Assembly (NCBI GenBank): GCA_017590115.1
Contig: JAGGNK010015114.1
Span: 1,743,307-1,807,306, forward strand
Direction: 5' to 3'
Source: Montifringilla adamsi
Lineage: Eukaryota; Chordata; Aves; Passeriformes; Passeridae
DNA: 64,000 nucleotides
In this document: piece after piece, positions 12,601 to 24,858 of the stretch
Layout of the letters: each line of letters begins with the position of its first letter
How positions within the stretch are numbered: position 1 is the first letter of the stretch
Position numbers and translations under genes: made by a program
The notes under the pieces: generated by a model
Databases searched by the model: none
What the model saw: the letters and a program-made list of their open reading frames with translations, nothing else
What the model was told of the DNA's origin: nothing

Positions 12601-14454
12601 AATGAGTTTCTCCCCTTCTCCAGCACTTCCAGGGGAGACTATTCAAGAGTTCTGCTCCTGTGGCCGCCGGAAACCTAATATTTCTCTGTTCAAATTTGTT
12701 TCTAAACTCCATTTACTACTGTGTTACACATAAGTCTGCAGGTTGTTGCAGACTGGAGTCTTGTGCTTCATTTTACCCTTCAGCATTCTTCCTTACATTT
12801 GCTGGAAATTCCATGCTTTGTATGTCTCACAGTGAATTTGCCATTTATGTCTTGTATTCATTGCGTCTCCGAGTACAGTACTCAAATCTCTCCCTCTTCT
12901 GCCCCTCGCAGTTGATAAGATGCCTTTTAGGAGTCCTAAACAATACTCAGCTTCCTTCCATGCTTCTCACTCCAGTCCTCCAGCTGTGCTGTTCTCCCTG
13001 GGCACAATTTCTGTGCATTGATGCAAGCACACTGTTTTGGGTTGCAAGCCTTCGTGTTCATACCAGATTAACCGTGCAATTGTTAGACATTCCTTTTGAA
13101 TAGCCATGTGTTGGCACAGGGAATGTTCATATAAGCAGATACGGGTGTGTCTCAGGTATTTTGTAAATAATGGATCATAGAGCAACATGGGAAAAAATCA
13201 CAGATTTTGCTTTGAATTGCATAAAAGAGCTTCCAAGGAGAGATAACAATTCTACTTCTGTTGTTCTCATTATTAGAGTGGGGAGTTTTTTCAGTTTTTG
13301 ATGTGTCTGAAAAGGACAATAGTTTATGGTTTGTGATTTAAGGTTTGATAAATCAACAGCTTCCGTCTGCTTGAAATGTCCTTAGCCTTTAATAACTGGA
13401 TAGGTTTGGGTTTTTTTCTGAATCCTGTGGTACCAACAATCCAAGACATGGTAGATGTGGGCTTTGGAGAGAATGACTTGGGAAGAGCTCTCTGGCTGGG
13501 AGAGAGAGCTTTCTTCAGGAAACTCCTCATCCCAGCCACAAACAGGTTTTACTGACAGGAAAAGGGCATAGGCAATTTAAAAAACCAAAAAAGATTTCTG
13601 ACAGCATTTAGCCCACGAGGGGTTTGTGTGAGCAGCACTTAGACCCTGAGTCAATGTTCTGTGTGTGATAAAGAATTGGAGAGGGAATCCCTGTGCCAGT
13701 GCAGCTGGAAAGAGATCTCTGCTCTATGATTTGCAGTTTGTAAAGTGGCAGATCAGATTAATACAGTGATGATTTCGTCTTTGGAAAGCTTACCTGAGAC
13801 TGCCATTGAGAGGTGTCTTATCCTATTGTCCTTTTGCTGACCTCTTTGCTAATGTTTCCCTGTGGAGACTGGTAATATTTCCATACTTGACTTCACAGAA
13901 AAACAGCGTCAGTGGAATTCTACAAAATCCTCTTGATGGCCCTAAAATAACCATTTTGTAAATATATACAGCTTGTCGTGGGGTAACAATGGCATAAACT
14001 CTTAAATACATTAACTAAAATTCGCCTATGTATAATGTGACTGTCTTGAAGTTATTAACCCTTCTGCCCTGTCACATTTTGAATTCCATATTTTATAGAA
14101 GAAAGAAACCCTGTATGGGAAGTGTGGGATTCTCAAGTACCTGTTCACTCAGGAAGAAATGGTGCTCTGCTGCCATGAATCCAGCTTTATGATCATTGGG
14201 GGAAAAAAATTCCAAACTAGTTTTATTGAAACCCAAGAATTGCAATGTGGTATTTAAAATCGTAATTGTAACCCAAGTATAATTTAAATTTAAAAGGAAT
14301 TATTTTTTTCTGTAAACTTAATCAAGGCTCTTACCTGCCTGAGGGAGTCAGTGTAATCCTGAGAAGCTGAAGTTACTCTGTTTTAATATCCTTTGTTATT
14401 GGTCCTCTAATAAGAGTGTCCCTAAGTGTTTCAATGAAAGGGAGTTTGTGATAG

Positions 14455-14472
14455 TTTTTTTTTTTTTTTTTA
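14455..14472. repeat. Poly(T) tract
   Basis: Eighteen consecutive T residues. This is a simple homopolymer in the intron, with no recognisable retroelement body next to it. Confidence 0.8.
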
Positions 14473-16029
14473 TTGTAAGGATATCCATTACCACCAAAAT
14501 TTCATTTTTCGTTCATACTGCAGCTTTTCCCAACAACTTCTGTGTGGTAACAGCCCTTGGCTACTGTGGAATTCTTACTAGGTCTAATTCCAGCATTGAA
14601 ACTGAGACTTCATAACAGTGTTAGTCTTTGCCTGCAAATAAGATGTTCCTTTCCCCCACTTCAGCAGTGTAGCTTTATGTTTATCTTTGTCCCAGAAACT
14701 GATTGCCTGTTATCTTGAGGAAGTTTAGGTGTATTTGTCACCCCCAGCATTCTATTTCTGCCAACTTGTGCACCAACATTGAGTTATTTCTTGCAGTGTT
14801 ATCTCATAGAAATGATGATTTTCTTCAGTGAGTGCAATTGTCTGTGTGCTGCTGAAGCAATGGAGTGCAATTTGAGCCGTGTTTCAAGGCTGCTGTTGAA
14901 CTCTGTGGTTTATGTACCACCCTCTGACCACAGAGGTTCTTTCCCAAAGGACACAAATGCAGGTGGATTTATTCAGGCTAATGCAGTGCCGTTACAGTGC
15001 TATGGACCCAGAAATAAAATGACAGAACCCTGCAGTGTCCCTCTTAGCAGATCTTCTTTGTATATGCCTTGAGAGTAAAAACATGAAGATGAGAATATAC
15101 AGCAATTCTGGATTAAAAACAATATATTTGACTTGATTGAAAATTGGGTAAAAGTAATAGCTGGGTTTCTTTCTGCTTGTCTTTTTCTAAGGCTATCTGT
15201 TAGTCCTGGTCTTGTCATGTTTCTCTTGGAATGTCAGGCTTTTGGGGGACTCAGAACATCAGGATTTCCTTCTAATTGGAACTCTAGATGTCAAGGTGGT
15301 GGTAGATCTGTCATGAGCTTTGTAGGGCTTGGTTCTGTATATTTTTGCTTTTTATTTTTGTGAATTTACTTGACAAAGGAAAGTTTCTTGATAACCCTAT
15401 TGCATTGGCAGAACCAATAGTATTTTTTTAAGTGGCTCGTAATCCCAAAAACCTCCTATGCTTCGTTATGCAATGTTTGTTGATAGAAGAAATTTGCTTT
15501 TAATGTTTTATTTAGTGTCCTTTGTAGTCATGTTCAGTATGGGTTTTTTGCTATGTTATTTATTATAAAATTCAAAACTTCTGCATGAACCCCTTTTCTT
15601 TTAATAATATTTGGGAAAAGGGAAGCAGTAAATAAATCTGAAGATCTGGATTATGTAGAAAATTTCTTCTCGTAAATGAAACAGAATCACAGAATCAACT
15701 GGCAGTTCGTGTGACTAGAGGGAACAGACAGAGGCAAATTAAATAATGCCATGTATCAAAATAGCAAATTAAGGACACTTATTTCTTCTGGTTGTGCAGG
15801 AACTTGTGGTGCTTAACAGAACTGGTAAGTGACATATTCACAATCCATTCTTGTGATGTAAAGGTTTCTAGTTAGACACCTTTGCTGGCAGCACCAACAC
15901 CAGTTTAAACACAGAGTTTAGTAATGGCTTTAAGGGGGCTGCTTGGTGTTTGTCAGACCTTACCTCAGACCAAGCAGGAGATGTTTGACATTGTCCAGCA
16001 GACATTAACCCTTTCCTGCCTTTCCCCAG

Positions 16030-16122
16030 ACGCCCGAGGAGCTGGAGGACGTGTCTGACCTGGAGGAGGAGCAGGACGCGCGCAGCCGCACCAGCGCCCA
16101 GACCGAGGGCAAGACTGACCGG
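16030..16122 (+). CDS. CTNNA3: CTNNA3 exon encoding the phospho-linker (likely human exon 14)
   Basis: This internal exon has 93 bases, exactly 31 codons, phase 0 at both ends. It is preceded by CCTTTCCTGCCTTTCCCCAG and followed by the donor GTACGT. The translation starts TPEELEDVSDLEEEQDARSR and ends TSAQTEGKTDR. Alpha-catenin links cadherin-bound beta-catenin or plakoglobin to F-actin; the alpha-T form is known from heart, testis and other tissues. This segment corresponds to the acidic linker between the M domain and the actin-binding domain. In alpha-E-catenin the matching Ser/Thr cluster (DSD, then SRTSVQT) is phosphorylated by CK2/CK1-type kinases, and the Ser/Thr positions are kept here. 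ELEDVSDLEEE and GKTDR are alpha-T forms; alpha-E and alpha-N read DDSDFE and DDQLIAGQS. Codons are strikingly GC- and CpG-rich compared with the flanking intron. From remembered human sequence it covers about residues 629-659 of 895. Confidence 0.95.
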
Positions 16123-16873
16123 GTACGTGGGAGCCAGGCTGTGGGAGCTGGGCAGGGAAACGCTGCTGTGCTCTCTGCCTCTGAAGTCCCTTCACTGCTG
16201 AAGTGCTCTTGCTGGCAAAACACAAGTGGTAGTTTGTAGATACTTAGTATCAAAATGTAATAAGATGCACTAAAGCTTTCAAAGATCACTTTTTCATGCA
16301 TGGTCTTTTTACTTCTCAGCTAACCCAGAGTACTTCTTTAGAGGGAATGCTTCTCTTCAAAAAGAAAACTATAAATAACACACACTTGAGAGGGCACAAA
16401 GCAAGAAGTAGATGCTGAAGACTGTCAGGTGGGGAGCTGGCTGTCAGCAGTCGGAGGCACAGACTGGTGCTGTGGGGAGATGTCTCTGGGATGTGCTCCT
16501 CCTTGTGAGGTGGAAGGGGCTGTTACACACAGACTGTTGTTAATGCAGCTAAAACCTCCCAGTACCTTAACATTATGGTATGGGCATTTCTGCTTTCCCC
16601 CCATTTCTTCCTAAAATAATGCAGCTACTGTAAATGTTCTTTTTTGTGGCATCTAGATAGAGGTCATGGCTTAAAACCTGATTCTGTAGTTTAGAAAAAA
16701 TTTTCTTAGATTTCAGGTCCTGCTATTGGGGCCATAAATGGCACATCACCCCCTGAAAGCAGTAGAAAATTATAGCTTTGACTAAATTATATACATATGC
16801 ACTCAGGCTGGAGTACCATCTTGACAGACACATGCACACATTTTTTTTTAAAGAAGATGTCTTAACAAATTTA

Positions 16874-16899
16874 TTTGCTGCTGCTGCAGCAGCAGCAAA
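16874..16899. repeat. Perfect 26-bp palindrome made of CTG and CAG repeats
   Basis: The left arm TTTGCTGCTGCTG (16874-16886) is followed without spacer by its exact reverse complement CAGCAGCAGCAAA. Four CTG units meet four CAG units head-on, which could extrude a hairpin or cruciform. There is no sign that it is coding. Confidence 0.9.
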
Positions 16900-17767
16900 C
16901 AAGAAGAGTGATTTTAGGCCTCTTTGTTTGGAGTGCTCTTTGATCTTGATATTTGAAGATTTATACCCAGAAGCAATATGAGGGATCTGTGTAGGGAAGA
17001 TAGATGTTAAGCTTTGGGCAGTGTGTGGTTTTGTGTGGTGAGGCAGCTTTGTGTCCTGTTGGAAGGCTGTTGTATGCAGTGTTGACACCAGGAATGACTG
17101 TGTTCCAGAAGTCCTTTGGCAAGACTGCAGAGCAGCATTTTTTCCTCCTTGAGTTCTTTCTCTTGGGCATTTCAGCTATAATAATTCAGTTTTATTTATA
17201 CATATCTGGCTCCACATTCATTCTGCATAGGAGCACTCTTGATTCCTCTTGATTTGTCAAGAGTGTTGTAATTTCTTCCATGTCACATCTCTCACTGCTT
17301 CAGTGGGGAGCTGGTGCCTTTTTTCTTTGTTTTTATCACAACATATAAAACCAGATGTGATGTGTGTATGCCACTTGTAACAAAGGCTACATTAACTAGC
17401 AGATCTTGTTTCCCTTATGCATGAAAAAGTAATGTATTATTAATGGCATCTTCAAACTCTATCTCCATAAGGAGAGAGAGAGCAGAGATTAGTGGTGAGA
17501 TAGTAGGACTGAGATTTGACCTTGTATTTATCTTCCTCACTAATCTTGAAAATGTTACTTCATTGATCTCTCCCTCAGATAATTTCCTATTTCTGAGATG
17601 AATATAATAGTGCCTGTGGCACCATCCCTGGCTGGGGGATACAGGTCAACTTGGGCAGTGTGCTGTGAGATCTCTGGGTACTTAAACTGGATAAAAATAC
17701 TGATGATTATTTGTAGGGTGATTTTACATCCTTGAAGAAGAGGCTCCTTAGGATCAAACCCTTATAG

Positions 17768-17794
17768 CTGTTCCTACAGCTGCTGTAGGAACAG
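17768..17794. repeat. Inverted repeat with 13-base arms
   Basis: The arms CTGTTCCTACAGC and GCTGTAGGAACAG are exact reverse complements separated by a single T. In RNA the innermost pairs would open to make a loop. No flanking poly(T) or promoter elements indicate a small RNA gene. Confidence 0.8.
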
Positions 17795-18955
17795 GTACTG
17801 CTCATGGATCCAAGGAGTAATGCAGTTTTTCCCAGCTGAAAGTTAGCTCTTCCTCTGGTGGTTGTGTGTAATTTGTGTAGTCAGCTCTGGGAGCTTATCA
17901 CAGACTTATTTATGCTGCCATGATCAGTGTAATTCCTCTGAGGGAGGTAGTGGCTTGTTACTGTGGGATTCTGTGTTGAACAGAGGGGTGAGTAAGGTTT
18001 TGCCCAGTTAATTTTCAACTTAGAGGACAATGTACATGTTAATGATGGGGAAAAATTACTTTAAGTGTTTCAAGTTACTAAATTAGTGATGAGAACAGCT
18101 TAGCTTAATTTCAAAGTTGCTGCTGCAGGTTAAGGTGGTCATATTGAGGAAGAGGCAAAATGTTTTACCTCACAACTTAATCCACTTAGGGGTGGCAAGA
18201 GCAGAACTCTTTCAGGCAGCCACGTATGCACATTTTTTTCCTCAGAGTTCTGCAGACAGTTTTGTGAATGCATGGACAAAAATATCTGAGATTAGGACAA
18301 TTTTTTATACAGTTTTGTTGCACACTGTGTTTGTGCAACAATTCTGGGCTGAAAAAGAATTGATTCAGTGTGTTCTGTGAATGAAAGAATCCAGGTTAAG
18401 TTATTTCATTGTTGTCCTTGTATTGCATTTTAAATACAGTGATTAATTATATAGCTCTAAAAATCTACTAAACTCAAAGAGGAAAGCCTGGATAAAACAG
18501 AAAAGACCAAGAAGAGCTGTTGATAATTGCATAAAAAGTAGTTAGAAGGGAAGCTAGGTTTACCATCAGGTTCATTAGCAATGTTTATTCAAGTGGCAAA
18601 TACTGTACATCTAAGTTCCTCCATTAAATGAAATGCTGATGAACGTTAACAGAAAGTGCATGCTATTTTGTTAATAAAAAAGCCAATCTTGGAATATTTA
18701 AAAAAGTTTTATCAAAGCCCTACACGAGCATGAAATACTGGTAAGAATTCAAGCATAATGAAAATAACTACTGTAATTTTGAGTAGGTTCTATGAATAGT
18801 AATTTTGACACTTGATACATAGCAAAAGATTCCCTGTCAGGAGTCATGATCTATCAAAAGCATTTAATTTTCTTGCCAATTTTTAACGCAATTTCCGTAA
18901 AGAGATTAAGTTACTGAAATACTCAAGGTTGTAGCAGTATATTATATACTTCTAC

Positions 18956-19372
18956 AAAGTAGAGCTGGAAAGAACCTCAAGAACTTAGCTAATCCAGCCA
19001 TTTGGCCCAGGGCAGAATAAATACACTTCTTGACACACACATATATATGAACAATTCTATTGCTCTCTCTACTTAGCTCATTACTGGAATTGATGGTTTA
19101 TTGGAAAGTTTTTGTCCTTATACCTCATATGCTGCAAGTAACACATTAGCACTCATCTGGAATGGACACAGAGAGTGAGGTTCCTTTCTGCATGGTTTTT
19201 TTTATGTACTTATGCATCCTTTTTCTATGGCCTCTTTTGGAGACGCCAAGTTGAATAACTCCAGTAACCTTGATTTACTCTTCAGGGTGGAGTTTCCTGT
19301 ATGTTCTTTTAGTCTCTGTCTCCTCTGGGTGCTCTGCAGCTGGTTAATAAATTCTTGAACTTTGTGTCCAGA
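18956..19372 (-). mobile_element. Old CR1 LINE fragment (antisense)
   Basis: TAGAGCTGGAAAGAACCTCA followed by GAACTTAGCTAATCCAGCC is the diverged antisense of the CR1 3' end (usual form: GGAAGGGACCTCAAGATCATCTAGTCCAA). Further right, CTCTTTTGGAGACGCCAAGT and CTCTGCAGCTGGTTAATAAA resemble interior CR1 text in the same orientation. Divergence is high, so this is an old copy. Boundaries are estimates and the middle part matches poorly. Confidence 0.6.
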
Positions 19373-20517
19373 CTATTTATATTTCAAAATGTGTGAAGCC
19401 GCCTGTGATCTCAGCAGCACAAGTGAGAGGTTTGCACTATTTCCTGCTGCGTGCACAGTTCACAAGGAGCTTTGTATGAGGTTTGCCTTTCTGCCATGAG
19501 CACAGCCTTTTATCAGCCACAAATTCCCACCCACACAGCTGCCCATGGCTGGTTCTGTCTCAGGTCTGTGTGTGTGCTGGTGATTTTTCTTAGGGGTAAG
19601 CCCTGTCACTGTCTCAGCTGCGCTACCCCCTGTGATGTTTCCAGATCAGTTCTGAAGGTCACTTTGAGTTGTAAACCAGGTGTCATCCACTGCAAGTGTG
19701 TGGTGTGGACTCTTGGTTCTGTGGAAACACTGACTAATGCAGCTCCCTTCACATCTTTTCCTGATGGACCCCTTGGCTCAGTGTGTGTTCTTGATAAGTG
19801 CTCTGCAAGCAGTTTTCTAACCAATATTACATCCACCCACTGGAGATTACATCTCAACGTTATTTCTCCAGGTTATTTGTAAGGATGACATGAGAGCCAG
19901 TGGCAAAGGTCTGGTGAAGCCCAGACTTAGGGCATGATGCTTTTTGATCTATAGGCCTATGGCCCTGGGACAAAGAGAAATTACATTTAATATGTCATAC
20001 TTGCACCATCTAAGCCAACCTTCTTAGTGAAGGCTGATGCAAAAATTGCATTAAACACTTTGTTTGCTGTCTCCCAATACTTTCACCTCTTCATCTGGTT
20101 TATCCAATTATACTGCATCTAAAAATACAGCAGAACTGTCGTGGCAGAGCAAATGAGGCACTCTCTGAACTTGTTTAAGGAATGCTGCACTTCAGCAGGC
20201 TTGCTGTAATTCTTGAAACAGGGAGAACACAGCTGGTGACAGCAGGAGTAAAGTATCGAAAGAAACACAGCTTCTCCCCTCTGTCAGCATCACACACCCA
20301 CACAGTTCATCTCTGGGGGCATGTATTCACTTAGCTGTCAATGCTGGATATCCAACGTACCTGTCACCTCTTCATCCAAACTCGCAAAGTGATTCCCTCA
20401 GTAGGAAAAGTAGCAGTAGAAGGTGTAGTGGACATGTCTTACTCATTCTGACAGTCCCTTTGTCTCAGTGGTGTCTCCATGAATTCACTTATGAACACAC
20501 TGGCACTCAAACAGAAT

Positions 20518-20620
20518 TGGACTCAGGAATGGTTTGGCTTGGAATGGACCTGAGAGATCACCTCGTTCCACAGCAGGGATGCCACTCACCTGCTCAGGGC
20601 TCAGCTCACATGTGTATTTT
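20518..20620 (-). mobile_element. CR1 LINE 3'-end fragment (antisense)
   Basis: GGAATGGTTTGGCTTGGAAT, then GGACCTGAGAGATCACCTCG and TTCCACAGCAGGGATGCCAC, follows the antisense CR1 3' end (AGAATGGTTTGGGTTGGAAGGGACCTNAAAGATCATCTAGTTCCA in the common form). Only about 100 bases are recognisable, as expected for a 5'-truncated copy. Confidence 0.65.
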
Positions 20621-21858
20621 ATGACAGGGATCTGCAAAGTTTGTTCAAGAAAAAAAGAGGTAAAAGTCATGATTGGAACAGTTGTGAAAGAGCATGATTG
20701 AAATATATTGTTGTACTTGAGTGATCTGCAGGGGTCTTGTTCTTTTTCACCAAATGTTCACTGACTGCAGCCAGAGAGCAGGAACAGAGCAGAGGGCTGC
20801 TTCTGGCTGCTGAGGCTCTGGTGGAATGAAAGCCTCAGCTCTCAAGACAAAGTAGGGACACAAATCCATTCTTCTGGGATCTCTGACAGTTTCTTATAAC
20901 TACAGTATATGAAGAGCAGGTTATTTTGTGTTCTTGCATGCAAAGGCTCTGAGAAGTTTTTTGTGTGTTCTTTTAAGAAACTGAGGTTTGTTTCCTTGCA
21001 GCCTACGAAATTGCAGAAAAACAGTGTTTTCCTCTTTTCTTCTCTGTAGTTACATGACATATTGCAGCCTACAAAGCCAGAAGTGTTAAATAATTTGCAA
21101 GATTCTTTGATTTTGCTTGAATGTGTTGTGCTGCTTTCTGTTGCCTTTCTTTCCTTTCTGGTCCCTGTAAGTGGTAAGAATGGTGCTGGTGTGGATCTGG
21201 CCAGTCACTTGGTGTTAGGGGTCAGGAAAGAGAAAACGTATGTCAAACTGAGATTTTAAAAGCATAATCAAAGTTTATGTGAAAGTCAAATCCTTGGAGA
21301 GAAACCCCAGACAAAGGTAGGCAAAAGGCCAGTTCTTAGGGTTGGGTTGTCATTGGCCAGCAGGGAGAGAAGAGTCAAAGTCATGACCACTTATTTACCC
21401 CCAATGTGTCCTTACGTGGCCTTAAAAGTTCAGTTTCATTGGTGGAGAACTGACTGAAACATGGAATTGTAATGAAGGGAAACACCAGTCTCACAGGGTC
21501 AGTCAGGTTGCAGATGGGACAGCTCAATAACACAAACTCCAGTGTTGGAGACTCCAGCCTTCAAAAAAGTTAAGTCAGGGAAATCTAAGAAAAAAAATCC
21601 ATACTTTTTTTTAATAATAGAAGGAAGGAAATATCACAGATATAACTTCTCCTCTCACCTAGTCCTAACTCTGTTATCTGCTACTGTAATAATAACATTT
21701 TGTCTTAGAAGTAGTGAAAAAATAATTTTCTCTTGCTTGACAGAATGAACCTGCACTCATGTAATAGTCATTTAATATAGATCTTTATTTCACAATTACT
21801 GTTATGTTGCTTATTTTGATACAAAGTTAAATCTATGCTTAAAAGGCTCTGTATACAC

Positions 21859-21872
21859 TTTTTTTTTTTTTT
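21859..21872. repeat. Poly(T) tract
   Basis: Fourteen consecutive T residues in intron sequence, with nothing recognisable attached. Confidence 0.7.
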
Positions 21873-22254
21873 AATTGGACATGGTTTTAAAGCAGTATGA
21901 GGGAAAGGAGGGAAAAGACAAGGTCAGAATTATCATTTCCTTTGCCCTTTGTTCCAGTGGATAATGTCTCTTCCACCTGAAGCTCATTATTGTTGGCAGA
22001 TAGCAGGATGCTGTATGTCACAGTTCCCTCATTAAAATGTCATCTTTCTTGTGGTTTCGAGATCCAGGATCTTGAGCTCAAAACAATGTTAAAGCTGGGG
22101 GCTAGGAAATACCACAGGCATCCACCCATCAGCAAACATGTATGAGATCATAAAAGTTCTCTTCCTTCTGTAGGCCATTTTGGGGTTTTTTAGCAACATG
22201 GGAGAAGTAGCCTCCAAATAGTTGTGCTTTCTAATTCTGTGACTGTAGGGTAAT

Positions 22255-22310
22255 TCTGACCACTGTCAGACGGTTCCTTCCACCCTTAACCATTCTGTGA
22301 TTCTGTGTGT
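22255..22310 (+). mobile_element. CR1 LINE 3' terminus (sense)
   Basis: GGTTCCTTCCACCCTTAACC followed by ATTCTGTGATTCTGTG has the hallmark CR1 ending: TTCCAACC-like text, then 8-bp ATTCTRTG repeats. Only the extreme 3' end is recognisable. The sequence to the left is too diverged to assign. Confidence 0.6.
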
Positions 22311-23457
22311 GACTGCAATTACAGGTACATGCTGGGAAACATGTAATTTTCAGTAATTTGTCTAAGTGAGCAAGCTAACCCTGTGACAGTGATTCTAGCA
22401 TAAATAAAATCTCTGAAAACACATGCCTTGAAAAACATACACATTATGTATGGAACTGATTGCCCATTTTATTAATTAGAAGCAATTCAGCCGTGGCCTT
22501 AACTTTCCATTTTACTGGTGGTAGACAATGTTTTCTAAACAAGAATAATAATAAAACCACAAAATATTTATTGTGTAATTATAGAGTAATGACAGTGTGT
22601 TACTAATTGCTGTGTGTAGTTGTGAGTTCCTGGTAGCCTGAAGGGAAGGTGTGAGATAACCAGCATGGCAACAGAGCCATCAGGACCAGCGTGGCTCCTC
22701 CCTTCTGGGGTAGGAGGTATGATGGAGGGCCAGGGTGTCCATGTGGCCATGTAGCATCCTGGCCCCTGGGTGCTCCCTGGCCTGTTCCTGACACAGGTGG
22801 GGTCTGACCCATGACTGCAGCAGGCTGCCCATCTTACTCATAACGAGCATTAAGCAAAAATATTTCTCTGACCATGCTACATTTTTAGGGGCTTTTGGTA
22901 ATCTTATTCACACCCTGATTTCTGTCACCTATTTGTCTTCTGCAAAGACAGAAGATGCATATTTGAGCAATTAAATCTTTTTCAGTTCCTCGAATGACAA
23001 TATAGAACCTTCTCAGAAGAGAGAAGCATACCTGAGTGTTTCAGGACAATTAACCATTTTCATTGATTATTTTGTACCTGAATTAATATTGCATTTTGTA
23101 ACCTTTACATGTATCATACTTAAAATTACTTAAGCTCCTTAGCCCTAGGAAATAGGAAAATTTTTCAGTCATATTTCATAAATGCTGTTTGGAAGAATTT
23201 AATAATCTCTCTCTTGCTATGTTAAAATGAATTATTTCAGGAATCATTCCACCACGATCCTTATTACACTGAGATTATTTATTTGGCCCAACCCAGTGAC
23301 AACATATAAATTTTGAAATTTAGAAGTGCTCAAACTCAAACAGTTGGCTCAGGCCATAGTGTGTTTAAACTTTGTATTTATTAATGTGCAGTGGTTTTGT
23401 TTAAAAAATGAAATACTCTGACATAGATGTTTTACAAATCAAATTATTCTGTTTTAG

Positions 23458-23639
23458 GCCAAGATGACTCAATTGCCAGAAGCTGAAAAGGAAAAGATAG
23501 CTGAGCAAGTGGCTGATTTCAAAAAAGTCAAGAGTAAGCTTGATGCAGAGATTGAAATCTGGGATGATACCAGCAATGACATAATTGTTCTCGCCAAGAG
23601 GATGTGTGTGATTATGATGGAGATGACTGACTTCACAAG
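23458..23639 (+). CDS. CTNNA3: CTNNA3 exon encoding the start of the actin-binding domain (likely human exon 15)
   Basis: This exon has 182 bases: 60 codons plus two bases (AG) of an Arg codon finished by the next exon. It follows TTATTCTGTTTTAG and ends at the donor GTAATT. The translation starts AKMTQLPEAEKEKIAEQVAD, runs through KVKSKLDAEIEIWDD and DIIVLAKRMCVIMMEM, and ends TDFT. It continues exactly from GKTDR of the previous exon. In alpha-catenins this is the beginning of the C-terminal vinculin-homology domain that binds F-actin; the KSKLDAE and DIIVLAK helices are strongly conserved. AKMTQLPEAEKEKIA is alpha-T type (alpha-E has AIMAQLPQEQKAKIA). Remembered human alpha-T has AKNMCMIMMEM where this has AKRMCVIMMEM, a small difference that is plausible between bird and mammal. 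It corresponds to about human residues 660-720. Confidence 0.97.
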
Positions 23640-24858
23640 GTAATTACATTAAAAAAAGGGTTCTTGGATATTTAGAAATGCTGGAGGCCATTGTCACACT
23701 GTTAGAGCAGCAAACACGGAGTTTAATGTCAGCTCACAGCATCTCTGCAAAGTTGAGTGGCTCAGCTAATGCAACACATCAGGTAGGAGCACTGAAGTGT
23801 TGGGGGATTTAATATTTTGAACTATGGTAATCCCTATTTTTTTGCCTTTGTCCTCTCTTATTAATTTTTTGGTAGGGTTTTTGCACATGTTTTAGCATTC
23901 TCATTTCTGCTCTCAGTGAAAGGGAAAAAGTAACAAAATAATCTTGATTTTAAGCTGTAGATTTCTCATCTCTTGTTCTGTCTACTTGTACCAGAGCATG
24001 CTGTCAAGCATGAAACACTCTGTACAGAGCCCATGTGTGACAGTACACATTCAGACTCATACATATTTTATATCCCATTATTGCTGTTGCTTTCATGAGA
24101 ACTTGTGCTGCTAGATGTAGTTTAAAGAATGAAGAGTACCAAGCAGATAGCTCTCAAAGCTGGTATTTCTTTCTGCTGCCATTGTGTGTTTGATGATGGC
24201 CTTACAACAGGAAACGAATTTAAGTGCAGGAGCTTTTTCTGCCATGCTCTGAATTAAATGATGTGTAAATCTCATCAAATTGATTATGGCAAAGGAAGAT
24301 ATATTGGTGGTAGTGTCTGTACTTCCTTCTCCCCCTGGTGTAGTTAGCAGTAGAATAGTTGCTGACAAGTGAAGTTTTTACACACAGCCACTCTTGCAGG
24401 ACACTTACTGCCTCATGAAATCAGTTCTTTCGTGCAAGAGACAAAGAATATTCTCTTTGTGTCTTGGTGGGTGTCAGTGAACAGGGTTGCATTGAGCTGA
24501 ACCAGCTGGAGCAGAGCTGGGCTCTGCTGCAGGCTCTTTCTGGGGAAGGCAGCTGTTGCATTTTATCAGACTGGCACTTTCCAAATCCACCTGCAAGTGA
24601 GAGGGGGGTAAAGACCTGCATGGAGAAGTCTGCAATCTGTTATAAAATTGGTTTTAAATATTTCCTTCAGTAAGAAGTTTGGTTTCTTCTTTAATGATGC
24701 CAGATGAAGTCTGGTAAAAGGAAGATGTTTATGTGTCTGAGTAATAGGTGAATTCTCATAGCTCTTCCTCTTATTGTTGCCTATCAAAGGTGGCAGTTGT
24801 GTGTGCTGAGAAGCACAGCTGGCTCTTCATTTCCTGCTCTGTGGAAATCTGGGAACAG

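Larger units (their letters stand above)
1..16029 (+). other. CTNNA3: CTNNA3 intron, 3' part (upstream of the first exon seen)
   Basis: This AT-rich non-coding DNA ends at the polypyrimidine tract and AG (16010-16029) in front of the exon at 16030. I looked for alpha-catenin-like peptides in its open frames and found none, so the previous exon lies to the left of the window. It contains a long minisatellite (8588-9601), a probable old CR1 fragment (about 4500-4930), a pyrimidine-rich stretch (4143-4226), T tracts (549-572 and 14455-14472) and a CTCF-like motif (8004-8019). The rest looks like ordinary intron. Confidence 0.85.
16123..23457 (+). other. CTNNA3: CTNNA3 intron (7.3 kb)
   Basis: The intron runs from donor GTACGT to acceptor TTCTGTTTTAG and sits between codons (phase 0). 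It holds CR1 fragments at about 18956-19372, 20518-20620 and 22255-22310, a perfect 26-bp palindrome (16874-16899), a hairpin (17768-17794) and a T tract (21859-21872). No second gene is recognisable. Confidence 0.9.

Noticed and set aside
15684..15700. CAGAATCACAGAATC as a CR1 3' end
   Set aside because: It resembles the CR1 terminal 8-mer repeat, but the sequence on both sides does not continue as CR1.
16051..16239. ATG-started open frame across the 16030 exon
   Set aside because: It starts at an out-of-frame ATG inside the exon and reads through the donor into intron. The in-frame exon translation matches alpha-catenin instead.
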